From positions 1 through 17,652 of the forward strand of contig MU657235.1 in assembly GCA_026770575.1 (NCBI GenBank): a stretch of DNA of 17,652 bases, written 5' to 3'. The position numbers and the translations under genes are program-made. The notes under the pieces were generated by a model. The model saw nothing but the letters and a program-made list of their open reading frames with translations, ran no database searches and was not told the DNA's origin. This stretch comes from Pelagophyceae sp. CCMP2097 (taxonomy: Eukaryota > Sar > Pelagophyceae). Below, one piece after another: positions 1-8,696 of the stretch (positions within the stretch are counted from its first letter, which is position 1; each line of letters starts with the position of its first letter).

Positions 1-420
1 AGATCGGCGACGGCGCTGTACTTTGTATAGCGCCACCGCTCACCCGCGACGACATGGCCATCGGAGGTCCGATGTCACCGCACCAAGCGCCAGGCCGAGG
101 CCGAGCCACCGCAGCAAGACCCATCACAAGCCGCACCGCCTTCAATGGCGACGCGGAAAAAAAGCCATTGTGTGGATCCAGCAGCGGCGGACCCGCCTGT
201 TGGCTTTTTAGCAGCCTCATTGGAGTGCATAATAGAAGAAGAAGGACCACCTAAACAACCCCAAGGGACCACCTATCTGTACTATTCTCCACCAAAAAAG
301 TGCCGCTTTTTGGCGACACCAGAAGATTAGGCGAACACTACTATCACTAGTACTCTTCAGACTTTGACGCCCCGCTACCAACGTCGGCGACGCTCGCAGT
401 CTTCCGGAGCGGTCAAGGCT
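1..420. other. 5' intergenic region, no gene seen
   Basis: No convincing coding sequence lies here. Short frames on both strands are Arg/Ala-rich and carry no recognisable motif. The part from about 190 to 360 is less GC-rich than the rest and has A-runs, as expected for a promoter or 5' leader of the methyltransferase gene that follows. The methyltransferase frame stays open back to a TTG at 364, but that extension has no ATG. A downstream end of a gene lying outside the window cannot be excluded. Confidence 0.5.
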
Positions 421-1311
421 ATGCCGCCGAAGCGGAAGCGCGCCGCGAAGCCGGCAAAGGCCGACGCGGCCGCCGCATCGCCGGCCGCATCGCCGGCGGC
501 CGCATCGCCGGCCGCCGCCGATTCGCCGGCCGACGCGGGCCCGGCACCGCCAAAAGACGGCGACGAGCACCTCTACTCGGACGCATCGTACTGGGCGGAT
601 CGCTACGTCTCCGAGGCGGCGGGGGAAGGGGGTGGGTTCGAATGGTTTTTATCATACGAAAGCCTTCAGCCCCTCCTCGCCGGCCCCGCAAACAAGCGGA
701 AGTCAAAGGCGGTCCTCGACTTGGGCTGCGGCAATTCCAAGTTGCTGGTGGACATGCGCGCGGATGGTTTTGAAGGCCGCTTGGTCGCTGTGGACTTCGT
801 CGAAAGCGCATTAGAAACACAACGCAAACTCGGCGCCGAAGAAAAGGGCATCGAACTCTTACGCACAGACGTCCGTTCTACACCCTTTGCAGACGAGTCC
901 TTTGACTTGATTGTGGACAAGGGTACGGTCGACGCCATGATTTCCGCCAAGAAGGGTGGTGCCGCAAACGTCTCGGCGGCCATGAAAGAGGCCGCCCGCT
1001 TATTAAAGCACGGCGGCCGCCTTTGTGTTTGCTCGCACCACCGCGTCGATTCCGAAGGCGACCCGCGCGAAGACGACTGGTTCGGCGCCGTGTTTACAGG
1101 TCTGGCGAGCCACGGTGGGCGCGGCGGCGCGGGGTGGGCGGTTGATGTCCACTTTGTCGACGCCGCAGACGGGGGCCAACTTCCGACCGTCTACTTCTTC
1201 ACCAAGCGCCGCCTCGCGCGCAAGCGCGGCAAACGGAGCGCAAACGACGACGACGACTTTGACATGAGGCTGCACGACCACACGGAAGACTCATCCGAAG
1301 ACGAGGACTAA
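421..1311 (+). CDS. Class I SAM-dependent methyltransferase, METTL13 / eEF1A lysine methyltransferase-like
   Basis: Single-exon gene of 296 residues, read from the first ATG. The methyltransferase core begins with an aromatic YWADRY block and EWFLSYESLQPLL (about residues 58-85), the typical lead-in of the METTL13/EEF1AKMT family. SAM-binding motif I is VLDLGCGNSKLL at about residue 98. The ribose-binding acidic residue is in VAVDFVESAL at about 122-131, and the family motif IV is DLIVDKGTVDAMI at about 162. Proteins of this family methylate a lysine or the N-terminus of translation factor eEF1A in the cytosol. That substrate is inferred from the family and is not shown by the sequence. Two low-complexity ends flank the core: a basic PPKRKR start with Ala/Pro/Ser repeats (residues 1-45), and a basic then acidic tail ending SSEDED. 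The PKRKR stretch could act as a nuclear localisation signal. No intron is needed. The gene converges on the plastid-protein gene to its right. Confidence 0.85.
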   Translation: MPPKRKRAAKPAKADAAAASPAASPAAASPAAADSPADAGPAPPKDGDEHLYSDASYWADRYVSEAAGEGGGFEWFLSYESLQPLLAGPANKRKSKAVLDLGCGNSKLLVDMRADGFEGRLVAVDFVESALETQRKLGAEEKGIELLRTDVRSTPFADESFDLIVDKGTVDAMISAKKGGAANVSAAMKEAARLLKHGGRLCVCSHHRVDSEGDPREDDWFGAVFTGLASHGGRGGAGWAVDVHFVDAADGGQLPTVYFFTKRRLARKRGKRSANDDDDFDMRLHDHTEDSSEDED

Positions 1312-1466
1312 ACCCCGCCGCTCGAGCGGCACCTTTAATTCGTCTGTCTCGAGTCTCGCCGCCTTCCGGGGGATGCGAACGGGAGGGTTCCTTAGTCGAT
1401 TGGGGCGTTGCAGTGGCGTCGGCGGCGGTTCTTGGAACCGCGCGGTGGACACTTACCCGGAGCGAC
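1312..1466. other. Convergent 3' intergenic region
   Basis: These 155 bases separate the stop codons of two convergent genes, the methyltransferase (+) and the plastid-targeted protein (-). The interval must hold both 3' ends. I see no clear polyadenylation signal on either strand and no further gene. Confidence 0.5.
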
Positions 1467-2385
1467 TTAAGCGTTTTGCACGCGCTTAATCTCCTCGTTA
1501 CCCCAGCGCGAAGACAGCGCCGGGTTGGAGACGCGCTGCGTGTACGTCTGCAAGCGCGCAGACGCAGCCGCCGGCGCGGCCTATCGGCGTCGCTGCAGAG
1601 GCCCGCGCGGCAACCGCTGCGCCATCACGGTGCACAAACTCACGGCCGTCGGCGCGGCGGAGGGCGCCTGCTCGAGGCGGCCGAGCTCGGAGGGGCCCCA
1701 GCGCGCGAGGAAGCGCTTCTGCAGCCGGGCCGTGTACGCCCGGTGCGCCGGACCCGCCGTCGAAACAGCCGCGGCGGGCGCCGCCGCGGCAAACAAGGGA
1801 GCGGCCATTGCCGGCACCGGCTGGCCGAGCAGCAGAGCCTCCAGCTCCGCCTCGAGCCTAGCAGGCGCGTCGCCGCCTCGCGCAGCCTCCGGCTCGGGGC
1901 TTTCTCCTTCTGTTCAGCACTGCTTCCTTCACTGCTTCAGCGCCAGCAGCCGCGCCCCCCGCCGTCCTGCATAGCACGCACTCTGCGATCTTGGCCTCGG
2001 CCTCGGCCGTGGCCTGCGCCCGCGCCGACGCGATGGCGTCTGTGCGGTTTTAGGGTTTGAGAGGGGTCGGAGAGCGTCCGTCCGTCCTACGGCAAGGCGG
2101 AACAGGGCGGTCCGACGCACGCAGGCGAGCCTCGTGCGCGCGGACGAGATAGTCGGCCCTGCGGGGACGCGTGGGCGCGTCAAACGGTCATTCGGGCGCG
2201 TCAAACGGGTTATTTCCAACGCCCGGGACTTGAAGGCCTCGAGGACCGGCAAAAACGTACGTCCACATCGCCCGCTCGTCGACACTCTGCGACCGCACCG
2301 CCACGCCGCGGCGCGGCGCCGCGCGGCCGGAGACGAACGCCTCGGCGCCCGCGAGGAGCCCTAAGGCGACGGCGACGACGAGCAT
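1467..2385 (-). CDS. Putative plastid-targeted protein with two RWG motifs (five exons), family unknown
   Basis: Spliced model: exons 2385-2261, 2158-2121, 2039-1982, 1857-1644 and 1547-1467. Donors are GTACGT, GTGCGT, GTGCGT and GTGAGT; acceptors are GCAG, ACAG, CTAG and GCAG. All four junctions keep one frame, giving about 171 residues. The start MLVVAVALGLLAGAEA is a signal peptide. The next residue is Phe (FVSGRAAPRRG), followed by an Arg-rich, acid-free stretch, which matches the bipartite 'ASAFAP' plastid presequence of ochrophytes. After it comes AMWTADYLVRAHEARLRH (residues 39-56), a charged Ala/Glu coiled-coil helix (about 57-83), an Ala-rich linker, and two copies of a ~25-residue unit. 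These units are YTARLQKRFLARWGPSELGR (about 114-133) and YTQRVSNPALSSRWGNEEIK (about 147-166). I do not recognise the family. Exon 5 has a second in-frame acceptor after 1581 that would add 11 residues. The plastid location is inferred from the presequence. A short terminal exon with no other sense and matching repeats argue that the splicing is right. Confidence 0.7.
2173..2208. repeat. 15-bp direct repeat inside intron 1 of the plastid-protein gene
   Basis: gggcgcgtcaaacgg occurs at 2173-2187 and again at 2194-2208, 21 bases apart, within the predicted 102-bp first intron. It looks like a small tandem duplication. Finding it in the sequence removed by splicing agrees with that sequence being non-coding. 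Confidence 0.8.
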
Positions 2386-2625
2386 TGCACTAAAAAGTTA
2401 TCCGAGTGATCGCCCAAAAGGGCCGGATACTTTTTGCAATGCGAAACTTTGAGATCTACAAAACAAATCCCGAGATCCCTTTTATGAGAATGCAGTAGCC
2501 GCTGTATTGTAGACACCTCCGCACTCCCCCAGAGGCTGAGGCACGCCGGCGATAGTATACGGACGGCGCAGCATTCAAGGCACTCCCTTATGGGGTAGCC
2601 CCACCCAGGTTTAAGTGAGCAACTC
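2386..2625. promoter_or_regulatory. Upstream region of plastid-protein gene / 3' end of RRM-RAP gene
   Basis: These 240 bases lie between the ATG of the plastid-targeted gene and the stop of the RRM-RAP gene, both on the minus strand. They must hold the 3' end of one and the promoter and 5' leader of the other. The GC content is lower than in the flanking exons. No TATA box or other named element stands out, so the promoter role rests on position only. Confidence 0.4.
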
Positions 2626-5600
2626 CTATGACACTTTACTTCGCAAGTACGCATCTTGCTGTTCATTTGTTCGCAGCGCGTCCCACTCAAAGTACGGCAC
2701 GCGGACCAGGTCCCAGCCGGCGCCGCGGAGCAGCTTTTCTTTGAACTTGGCCGTGCCGTCGAGCACTCTCGGGCATGAGACGGCGTCCGAGGCTCCGACG
2801 AGGTGACGTCCCGGGCCGTCAAACTCGACGGCGACCTTTAAAGCCGGGTCCGCAAAGTCGAGCCGGATGCCTTGGGGGATGACGTGGTCCAGCTCGTGCG
2901 CCCAGCCCAGCCGATTTAAAGCCGCCGCAAAGTCGAGCCGCGACGGAGACGGCCTCGGCTCTGCGCTGAGATAAGCCCCGCGGAGGTCGGCCTCTTTTCG
3001 ATTGAGCGCCACCGTCAACGGATGCAATATGTGCCACGGCGCCGCGAGTCGGAGGTGGACGTAGACGTGGTGCAGCTGAGCGAGCGCTTTTGGGCTGAAG
3101 TCGTCGAGGCTGGATTGGCTGAGCTTGTCTACAAAAATTGGCGCCATATCGCGAAACAGCTCCGCTCCCCCAACCGCCGCAAAGGCCCACGCCGTCTCCG
3201 CGAGCTCTTGTGAATTGAACGTCGTCAGCTTCTCCGGAGCGTATGCTGAAACGGCCTCGAAGAGCAAAGGCGCCTCGACGCCCGCCTTTGCGAAAGCCCA
3301 GACGGTGTTGGCGAGCGCCTGCGCGTTCAACGTCGCAATCGTCTTTCCCGCTTGGGCGGCTATCGCTTCGAATAGTGCCGGCGCTGCGATTTGTGCCGTC
3401 GCGTAGGCGCGCGCGGTGTTGGCGAGCTCTTCAGAGTTGAACCTCCAAACCTTCTTCACCGCTTCCGCCGCGACGGCGTCGAACAAATCCCGTTTCGCCT
3501 CGGAGGCTTCGACCGCCGCGTACGCGGACACGATGACTGCGAGACTCTGAGCGTCGAACGTCATCATCTTCTTCACAGCTTCAAGAGCGACAGCCTCAAA
3601 CAACAAGGGCGCTTCGACGCCCGCCGACGAATAGGCCTGGGAAATGGTCGCGAGCGTTGGAGGGTCGAAGATGGCCATCTTCTTCAACCAAGTTGCTTCT
3701 GCGGCTTGGAACAGAAGAGGCGCCGCGACGCCCGCTTTCGCAATGGCCCAGACGATGTTCGCCAAATCGACGGGCGTCAACGCGTCGACTCTGTTCGGCG
3801 CCTCTTCGGCGATCTTCTCGAATAGATCCCGCAATCCAACCGGGGCTGGGCAAGGCGCTTTGGAGAGGGCCCAGGCGACGTTGGCCAGGTCGTGGGGTTC
3901 GTACAGATCGATATTCTTCAAAGTCTCCGCCGCAACCGCTTCAAACAGTAAAGGCGCTTCGACGCCCGCGTTTGCATAAGCCCAGGCGGTGTCTGCGAAA
4001 TCTTTCGGTTCGAACGTCTCTATCTTTTTCAAAGCTTCAAGAGCCGCCTTTTCAAATAATTTGCGAGCCTCCATCCGCGCCGCCGAAAACGCCCGCAGCA
4101 GCTTTGCCAGGTCTCGCGCTTCGAAGTCTTCCAACTTGTGGAAAACCTCCAAAGCCGCGGCTTGATAAGGCGCCGGGTGGTGCATCGCCGAAAATGCCGT
4201 CAGCGTTGTCGCCATCTCGGACGGCGTAAACGCCGAAGTCTTCTTCCGAACCACCTTGGCGCAAGACTCGAATAAGGCGGGCGCTTCGATGCCGAACGTT
4301 GCGAAAGCCCAAGTCGCGTCTGCCACGTTCGCCGGGGTGAACGTTTTGAATTTCTTCATCTTGCGAGGTGCTTCTTCCGCCACCGCTTCAAATAGAGCCG
4401 GCGAATGGATGCCCGCTTTGGCGAACGCGAATACGATCATGGCGAGGTCTGCCGAGTCAAAAGTGTGGATGCTTTTTCGAGCGGCGACGGAGACGTCGAC
4501 GAACAACTGCCCGTGCTTGGCAGCGTAGCCCGCCTCGCTAAAGGCCCATGCGAGTTTGGCGAGGCCGCCGTGGTTGATGGAGTCGATCTTTAAGTGGACT
4601 TGATCCGCAATGGCGGCAAAGAGAGCGGGCGCTTCGAATCTCATTTTCGAAAAGGCCCACGCGACGTTCCCCAACGCCGGAAGATGAAGCTTCTTCACCT
4701 TTTTCGTCGCTTCCGACGCAAAGGCTTGGAATAACGCAGGCGCCGAAAAACCGGCGGTGGCAAAGGCCCAGACGAGGTTGGCGACGTCCGGCGTGGAGAA
4801 CTTCTTCGCCTTCTTCTGCGAGACGGCGAACCTCACCGCCTCGAACAACTCCGGCGCGTACACAGGCTTGCCTTTGAACGCGTCGCCGACCTTGGCGATG
4901 CCCCAGACGGCGTCGCAGAGGTTGCGCGGCGTCCAACTCTCTGGAACCGCGGCGACGCTTTTCGCCGCTTCATCGAGCAAGAGGTGCAGGAGCGGGAGGT
5001 TGGCGCGCTGCGCCTAGCCAGCCCGGCTCGATTCGACTCCTCTCAGAGCTTTTTTCATCAACTTACGTCTCGAGTTGCAAAGTCAAAGCCGGTATCCCGC
5101 GACCTCCCCAGAAACCCAATCCGCCACAGCGCGGCAGCAAAGTGGACCGGTTCGAAAGTTGAGCCTTTGACCTCGAAGATGGCGATGATGTCACCAGCGC
5201 GCTCCGCTTCGATGAGCCGCCTTTCCACCACTTTCAAAGCCGCTTCCTCATCGGCAGTCTTCGCCGGCAGCTTCGCCAAGGCGTTGGCCGTCGCCAACGG
5301 CGAGTTGTATACCGAAGTGACTTTTAGAGAGCGGCCTTGGAGTAAAGACCCGTCCATCGCGGAACGTACGGCCTCCGCTTTCACATCGACCTCTGAAGCT
5401 TCAACGGTGACAAAGGCGAACCCGCGCGGCTCCTTCGTCTCGCGGTCCAGCGGGATTCGGACGTGGCGGACGGTGCATTTGGCTGCGAAGATGGCGCGGA
5501 CGTCGGCCTCTGTAGAGGCCGAATCGAGGTTCCTCACGAACAGTTCCGCCTCGAGAACCCGCGGCGCCTCCAAAACGCGCAATACGGAAAAGCGGCAAAG

Positions 5601-5627
5601 GCCCGCCAGCAAGCGCGGCCGCAGCAT
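2626..5627 (-). CDS. RRM + ~37-residue helical repeat array + RAP domain protein, probable organellar RNA-binding factor
   Basis: Two exons: 5627-5067 and 5013-2626, joined across a 53-bp intron (GTAAGT donor at 5066, CTAG acceptor). The product is about 982 residues. An RRM lies at about 24-105, with RNP2 in ELFVRNL and RNP1 as RGFAFVTV. About 16-17 units of roughly 37 residues follow (about 155-890), of the form TFxxxxLANxxWAFAKAGVEAPLLFEAVA. Such OPR-like helical repeats bind RNA. The C-terminal ~90 residues are a RAP domain: IRLDFADPALKVAVEFDGPG, then LRGAGWDLVRVPYFEWDAL. RAP proteins act in RNA processing, stability or translation in mitochondria and plastids. The first repeat is split by the intron and is complete only after splicing, which supports the join. 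I chose the ATG at 5627 because MLRPRLLAGLCRFSVLRVL is a good mitochondrial presequence (Arg, Leu, no acidic residues). An in-frame ATG at 5795 would add 56 residues and hide it. A second acceptor six bases downstream (after 5008) is also in frame. Confidence 0.85.
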
Positions 5628-5795
5628 GTGCCTCCTTCCAAGATGGCGGACTTGACGGACGTCGCGTGGGCTCGGCCGAGCCGCGTCGAACCTTCGCCAA
5701 AGTGACCTCTTTTTGTGAACTGGCCCAAGGCGGGTTTGAAATCGTTCGGGCCTGCCTCCACTTTCAAGTTTGTTATGCCCTTCCTTGCCGCCCAT

Positions 5796-5905
5796 CGCCT
5801 CGCAGTGACGCCCGCCGCTGCCCGCTCACATACATGTTCGCCGGAGCAAGAAGCCTCAGTGCATAACAGAGGAAGAAAGACATTATCAGAGGAGAGCGCG
5901 CCTGG
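5796..5905. promoter_or_regulatory. Short spacer upstream of the RRM-RAP gene
   Basis: Together with 5628-5795 (in-frame but probably 5' leader), this is the only space between the RRM-RAP gene and the stop codon of the SPRY gene upstream on the same strand. A promoter here is assumed from position; no element was recognised. Confidence 0.35.
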
Positions 5906-8047
5906 TCAGAGGACGCGCGTCCCGTCGACTGCGTAGACGGGCACGTCCGACGGCGCGCCCACGGCCGCGCGGTGCCTGCGCCGCGCGGTTCGCAGGTCCG
6001 CTGAACAAAGCGGCGGACATTGCGGCGGACGCACGGCCGGAGCATTTCGTCCGCGGAGAATCGGCAGTGGGCGATTACGTCCGCGGACCTGAACCTGCAA
6101 CAGCCACGTTCGGAGATGCCTCTTCGAAAACGAACGCACGTGATCGTCGAGTAGAGCCTCGTGTTGCGCGGCACGGGAACGGTGATCGTCGGCGCCCCAT
6201 CCAAGCTCAAACTCTGCCCGTTCACCGAAAAGCCGAGCTCGCAGCTGTTCTCGCCTAAGAAGAAGAGTCGCAATACGAGGGAGAGCACGGGACGCACCGT
6301 GGAACGCCACGACGCCGACGGCGTCTCCTGGCCCGAAGAAGAGCGTGCCGTCGCCGCTTCTGGAAGTCGAAACGCCTCTGGAAGTCGAAACGGCTTTGCC
6401 AGAAACCATAACCCCGTGCAGAGAAGACAGCGCGGCGGACCCGCGCACGGAACCGCACTGCGCGTCCCGTGGCATGGCCGCGATGGCGACACCGAACGAG
6501 ACGTCGATGAGCCCGCCGCCGCCGCCTTCCGACGAAGAAGAAGAAGAGGAAGAGAACGCCGACGCGTCAGAATCCCCGTCTTCCGGCGCTTTACCGCGCC
6601 TCCTCCGGCGGCCGCGCGAGCGTCTGCGCTTGGCTTCGCCGGGTTTGGGCGTTTCGACCTCGATTTCGAAATAGACCCACGCCCTCCTGGGTAAAGCGGC
6701 CGCACAGCGCGCCGACGCGAATTTCGGCTGCTGCGGCGGCCTCATCGGCGACGACGTCGGCGACTGCAGCGACGACTCCGACGGGCCGCGGCCGCGCCGG
6801 GGGGCGGTTAAAGGCGCGTTCGCCGCGCGTTCGCCGTGGGGTCTTGGCGCGTAGAACCCGCGGAGCCTTTTAGCCACTCGGTGCTTGGCGTCGGCGCCGA
6901 CAAAGACAACGTCGCGCGCCGAGTGCCGCTGGGAGAGCACGGCCAAAGCTCTTTCTCGCCGGAGCTCGCGTGCGACTCGGCGGGAAAAGTCGTCCAGATC
7001 TCTATCCACGCACCTCACTTCCACATGCAGCCGCTCCCTCGAGAAAGAAAGCGCCTCGTCGTGCGCCCTTCTGGAAGACTCTAGAGCGTGCCTGCGCGCC
7101 GCCGGCGACGGCGGGTAAGAAGCGAACAGATCCAGAAGACTCCCATCGTCCGAAGTGGAAGACAGCCGTTCGTCGGGCGCCGTCGAGACGGAGAATGCGT
7201 CGTCGTCGTCGTCGTCCGATGCGCTCAAAGTGTCGACGGGCGTCGCCGGCGTCGGCGCGTCGAGCGCCGCGTCGGCGGCCACGTCGCCGAGGCCGAAGAG
7301 CACAGTGTGCGACCTCTTCATGATCAACGACCGCTGCACGTCCCGCGGCGCGCCGCCGTCGTCGTTTGCCTCGAGCGCGGCGGGCGCGTCGTTGGCCGGC
7401 CCGCGGAGCGCGATTTGGGCAGAAAACAGCGCCCTCGGCACCAAAGCCTGTGGCGCGCCGCGCACGACTCTGGAGAATCGCGCGAGGTGCGTCACTCGGT
7501 CCGCGGGCCACGCGTCATTGGCCAGAGCGTCGGGCGGGTGGGCTGCGTAGCCCACGAGGCGAGACGTGCCGTTCAAACGCGCCGCGCGCCGAGCGCGCCG
7601 GTTCCGCACCGCCGCACCTAGAGCGCCGCCGTCGGGCCGGGAAGCGACGACCACTCTCGACACAGCAGACGTACCCATCTCGAGCCTGAGCGGCTCGCGC
7701 GCGCGGTGCTTGCCGACGCTCCGCGAGAGTAAAGCGTGGAGCGCCACGGCGACGACGGCATGGGTCTCGGCCTCTAGAGTATTAAAGGCGCGGGCGAACC
7801 ACCCGAGCACAACAGCTTCGTCGTCCGACGGCGTCTGCCTCTTCGCCGACTTCCTCTGTCGCTTCTGCGGCCGCTTCGGCAGCATTCGCGGCTCCGGTAA
7901 CGGCGCCGCCCCGCGCTGCAGCAGCTCGCGGACGGGGATGCCTACAGCGCCGACGATCGCGACCTCGCCAGAATGCCGCTCCCATAATTCGGAAGACGCC
8001 GCGCGCGCACCGAGCGGCAGCGCCGGCGCCGCGTGCGTCCCCGGCAT
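5906..8047 (-). CDS. SPRY-domain protein (four exons), N-terminal two-thirds unrecognised
   Basis: Spliced model: exons 8047-6298, 6254-6140, 6094-6035 and 5975-5906. All three introns (43, 45 and 59 bp) start GTGCGT and end TTAG, GCAG and GCAG. The joined frame gives 664 residues. The C-terminal third is a SPRY (B30.2-like) beta-sandwich, about 455-640. It starts WVYFEIEVETPK, then LIDVSFGVAIAAMP, then GDAVGVVAFHG. The exon 2 product holds ELGFSVNGQSLSLDG and RLYSTIT, then SADVIAHCRFSADEML. SPRY domains bind protein partners in ubiquitin ligase, Ran-binding and other scaffolds; the partner here is unknown. Within SPRY lies a Lys/Arg-rich then Ser/Gly-rich insertion (about 468-505). The N-terminus has a basic stretch KRPQKRQRKSAKR, a possible nuclear signal, and a conserved-looking MKRSHTVLFGLGDVAADA segment I cannot assign. 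The frame upstream of 8047 opens only to a GTG, so 8047 is the first ATG. Ignoring the introns would give a false 718-residue frame that loses the end of SPRY. Confidence 0.75.
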   Translation of the reverse strand: MPGTHAAPALPLGARAASSELWERHSGEVAIVGAVGIPVRELLQRGAAPLPEPRMLPKRPQKRQRKSAKRQTPSDDEAVVLGWFARAFNTLEAETHAVVAVALHALLSRSVGKHRAREPLRLEMGTSAVSRVVVASRPDGGALGAAVRNRRARRAARLNGTSRLVGYAAHPPDALANDAWPADRVTHLARFSRVVRGAPQALVPRALFSAQIALRGPANDAPAALEANDDGGAPRDVQRSLIMKRSHTVLFGLGDVAADAALDAPTPATPVDTLSASDDDDDDAFSVSTAPDERLSSTSDDGSLLDLFASYPPSPAARRHALESSRRAHDEALSFSRERLHVEVRCVDRDLDDFSRRVARELRRERALAVLSQRHSARDVVFVGADAKHRVAKRLRGFYAPRPHGERAANAPLTAPRRGRGPSESSLQSPTSSPMRPPQQPKFASARCAAALPRRAWVYFEIEVETPKPGEAKRRRSRGRRRRRGKAPEDGDSDASAFSSSSSSSSEGGGGGLIDVSFGVAIAAMPRDAQCGSVRGSAALSSLHGVMVSGKAVSTSRGVSTSRSGDGTLFFGPGDAVGVVAFHGASRALPRIATLLLRREQLRARLFGERAEFELGWGADDHRSRAAQHEALLDDHVRSFSKRHLRTWLLQVQVRGRNRPLPILRGRNAPAVRPPQCPPLCSADLRTARRRHRAAVGAPSDVPVYAVDGTRVL
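6359..6392. repeat. Tandem 18-bp repeat in SPRY gene coding sequence
   Basis: tctggaagtcgaaacg occurs at 6359-6374 and 6377-6392, a period of 18 bases. It encodes a repeated six-residue unit (VSTSRG / VSTSRS) in a loop of the SPRY domain. It is a multiple of three and so keeps the frame. Confidence 0.75.
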
Positions 8048-8696
8048 GGCCGCGCGAGGCACGGAACGGCGCCGCTGCGCTGCGGATCTTGGCGGCGCCT
8101 CTCCCCGGCCGGGCCGGAGATCCTGGGTGACTGGGTCACGGATTTGCTCCGGTCGCGGCGCGCGCGTGGAAAGTGTTCTTGGGATTTTTTTCTTCTTCTT
8201 TCGGCGATGACGAAAGAAGGATTCAAAAAGGTTGTCACGGCCTCACTGCGTGGGCTCCTCTCCGGTAGGTTGTCGTGGCATCCGGGGGAGGCGCCGTCGA
8301 AGAACATCGTTCAACTATGTCTCTACAGAGAGCATCATCTTGCAGCTCAAACCAAAAACATGAGTGGACTGCGTGCGGAGTATCAACTTGAAAGGCGAGG
8401 TTCCGGAAGGTGTTGTTCGAATGTTGCCGCCGTGATGGGCCCAAACGGCCTTTTGAAACCCAAACGGACAGATTTTGGAAATTGCCCGAGCCTTGGGCTT
8501 TTTCGACCTTTCCATTCGACGAGGTCGAACGCGCCGGCGCCGGCGCAAAGCTCTCTTTCGGCAGGAGCCTCTGGCGCGTCGGCTTCCCGGCGCTCAGCGC
8601 CGCAGCCAGCGCGGCCGCTGAAACCGCGGCCCAAGGAGGCCTCGCCGGCCCGAGCAGGCCCCGCCGGCGGCGCCCCTGCGGAGCGGCGCCGACGGC
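8048..8696. promoter_or_regulatory. Divergent intergenic region between SPRY gene and VPS8
   Basis: These 649 bases separate two divergent start codons and should carry both promoters and 5' leaders. A pyrimidine run (8185-8201) leads into a 9-bp perfect inverted repeat (8195-8203 and 8211-8219, 7-base loop). A 166-residue open frame begins at the ATG near 8207 and ends at 8704, but its composition is low-complexity Ala/Pro/Arg and it overlaps the VPS8 start, so I do not call it a gene. No tRNA or small RNA was recognised. Confidence 0.45.

Noticed and set aside
217..570. 117-residue minus-strand frame at the left end
   Set aside because: Its Arg/Gly-rich half is the antisense of the Ala/Pro/Ser repeats in the methyltransferase N-terminus, and the remainder has no motif.
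1413..2060. A 215-residue plus-strand frame and a 149-residue one at 1525-1974
   Set aside because: Both are Arg/Ala-rich antisense shadows of the spliced plastid-protein gene, without motifs.
5773..6705. A 310-residue minus-strand frame overlapping the SPRY gene
   Set aside because: Only its middle part is real: it is the frame of SPRY exons 2 and 3, entered and left through introns. The rest is Arg/Ser-rich shadow sequence.
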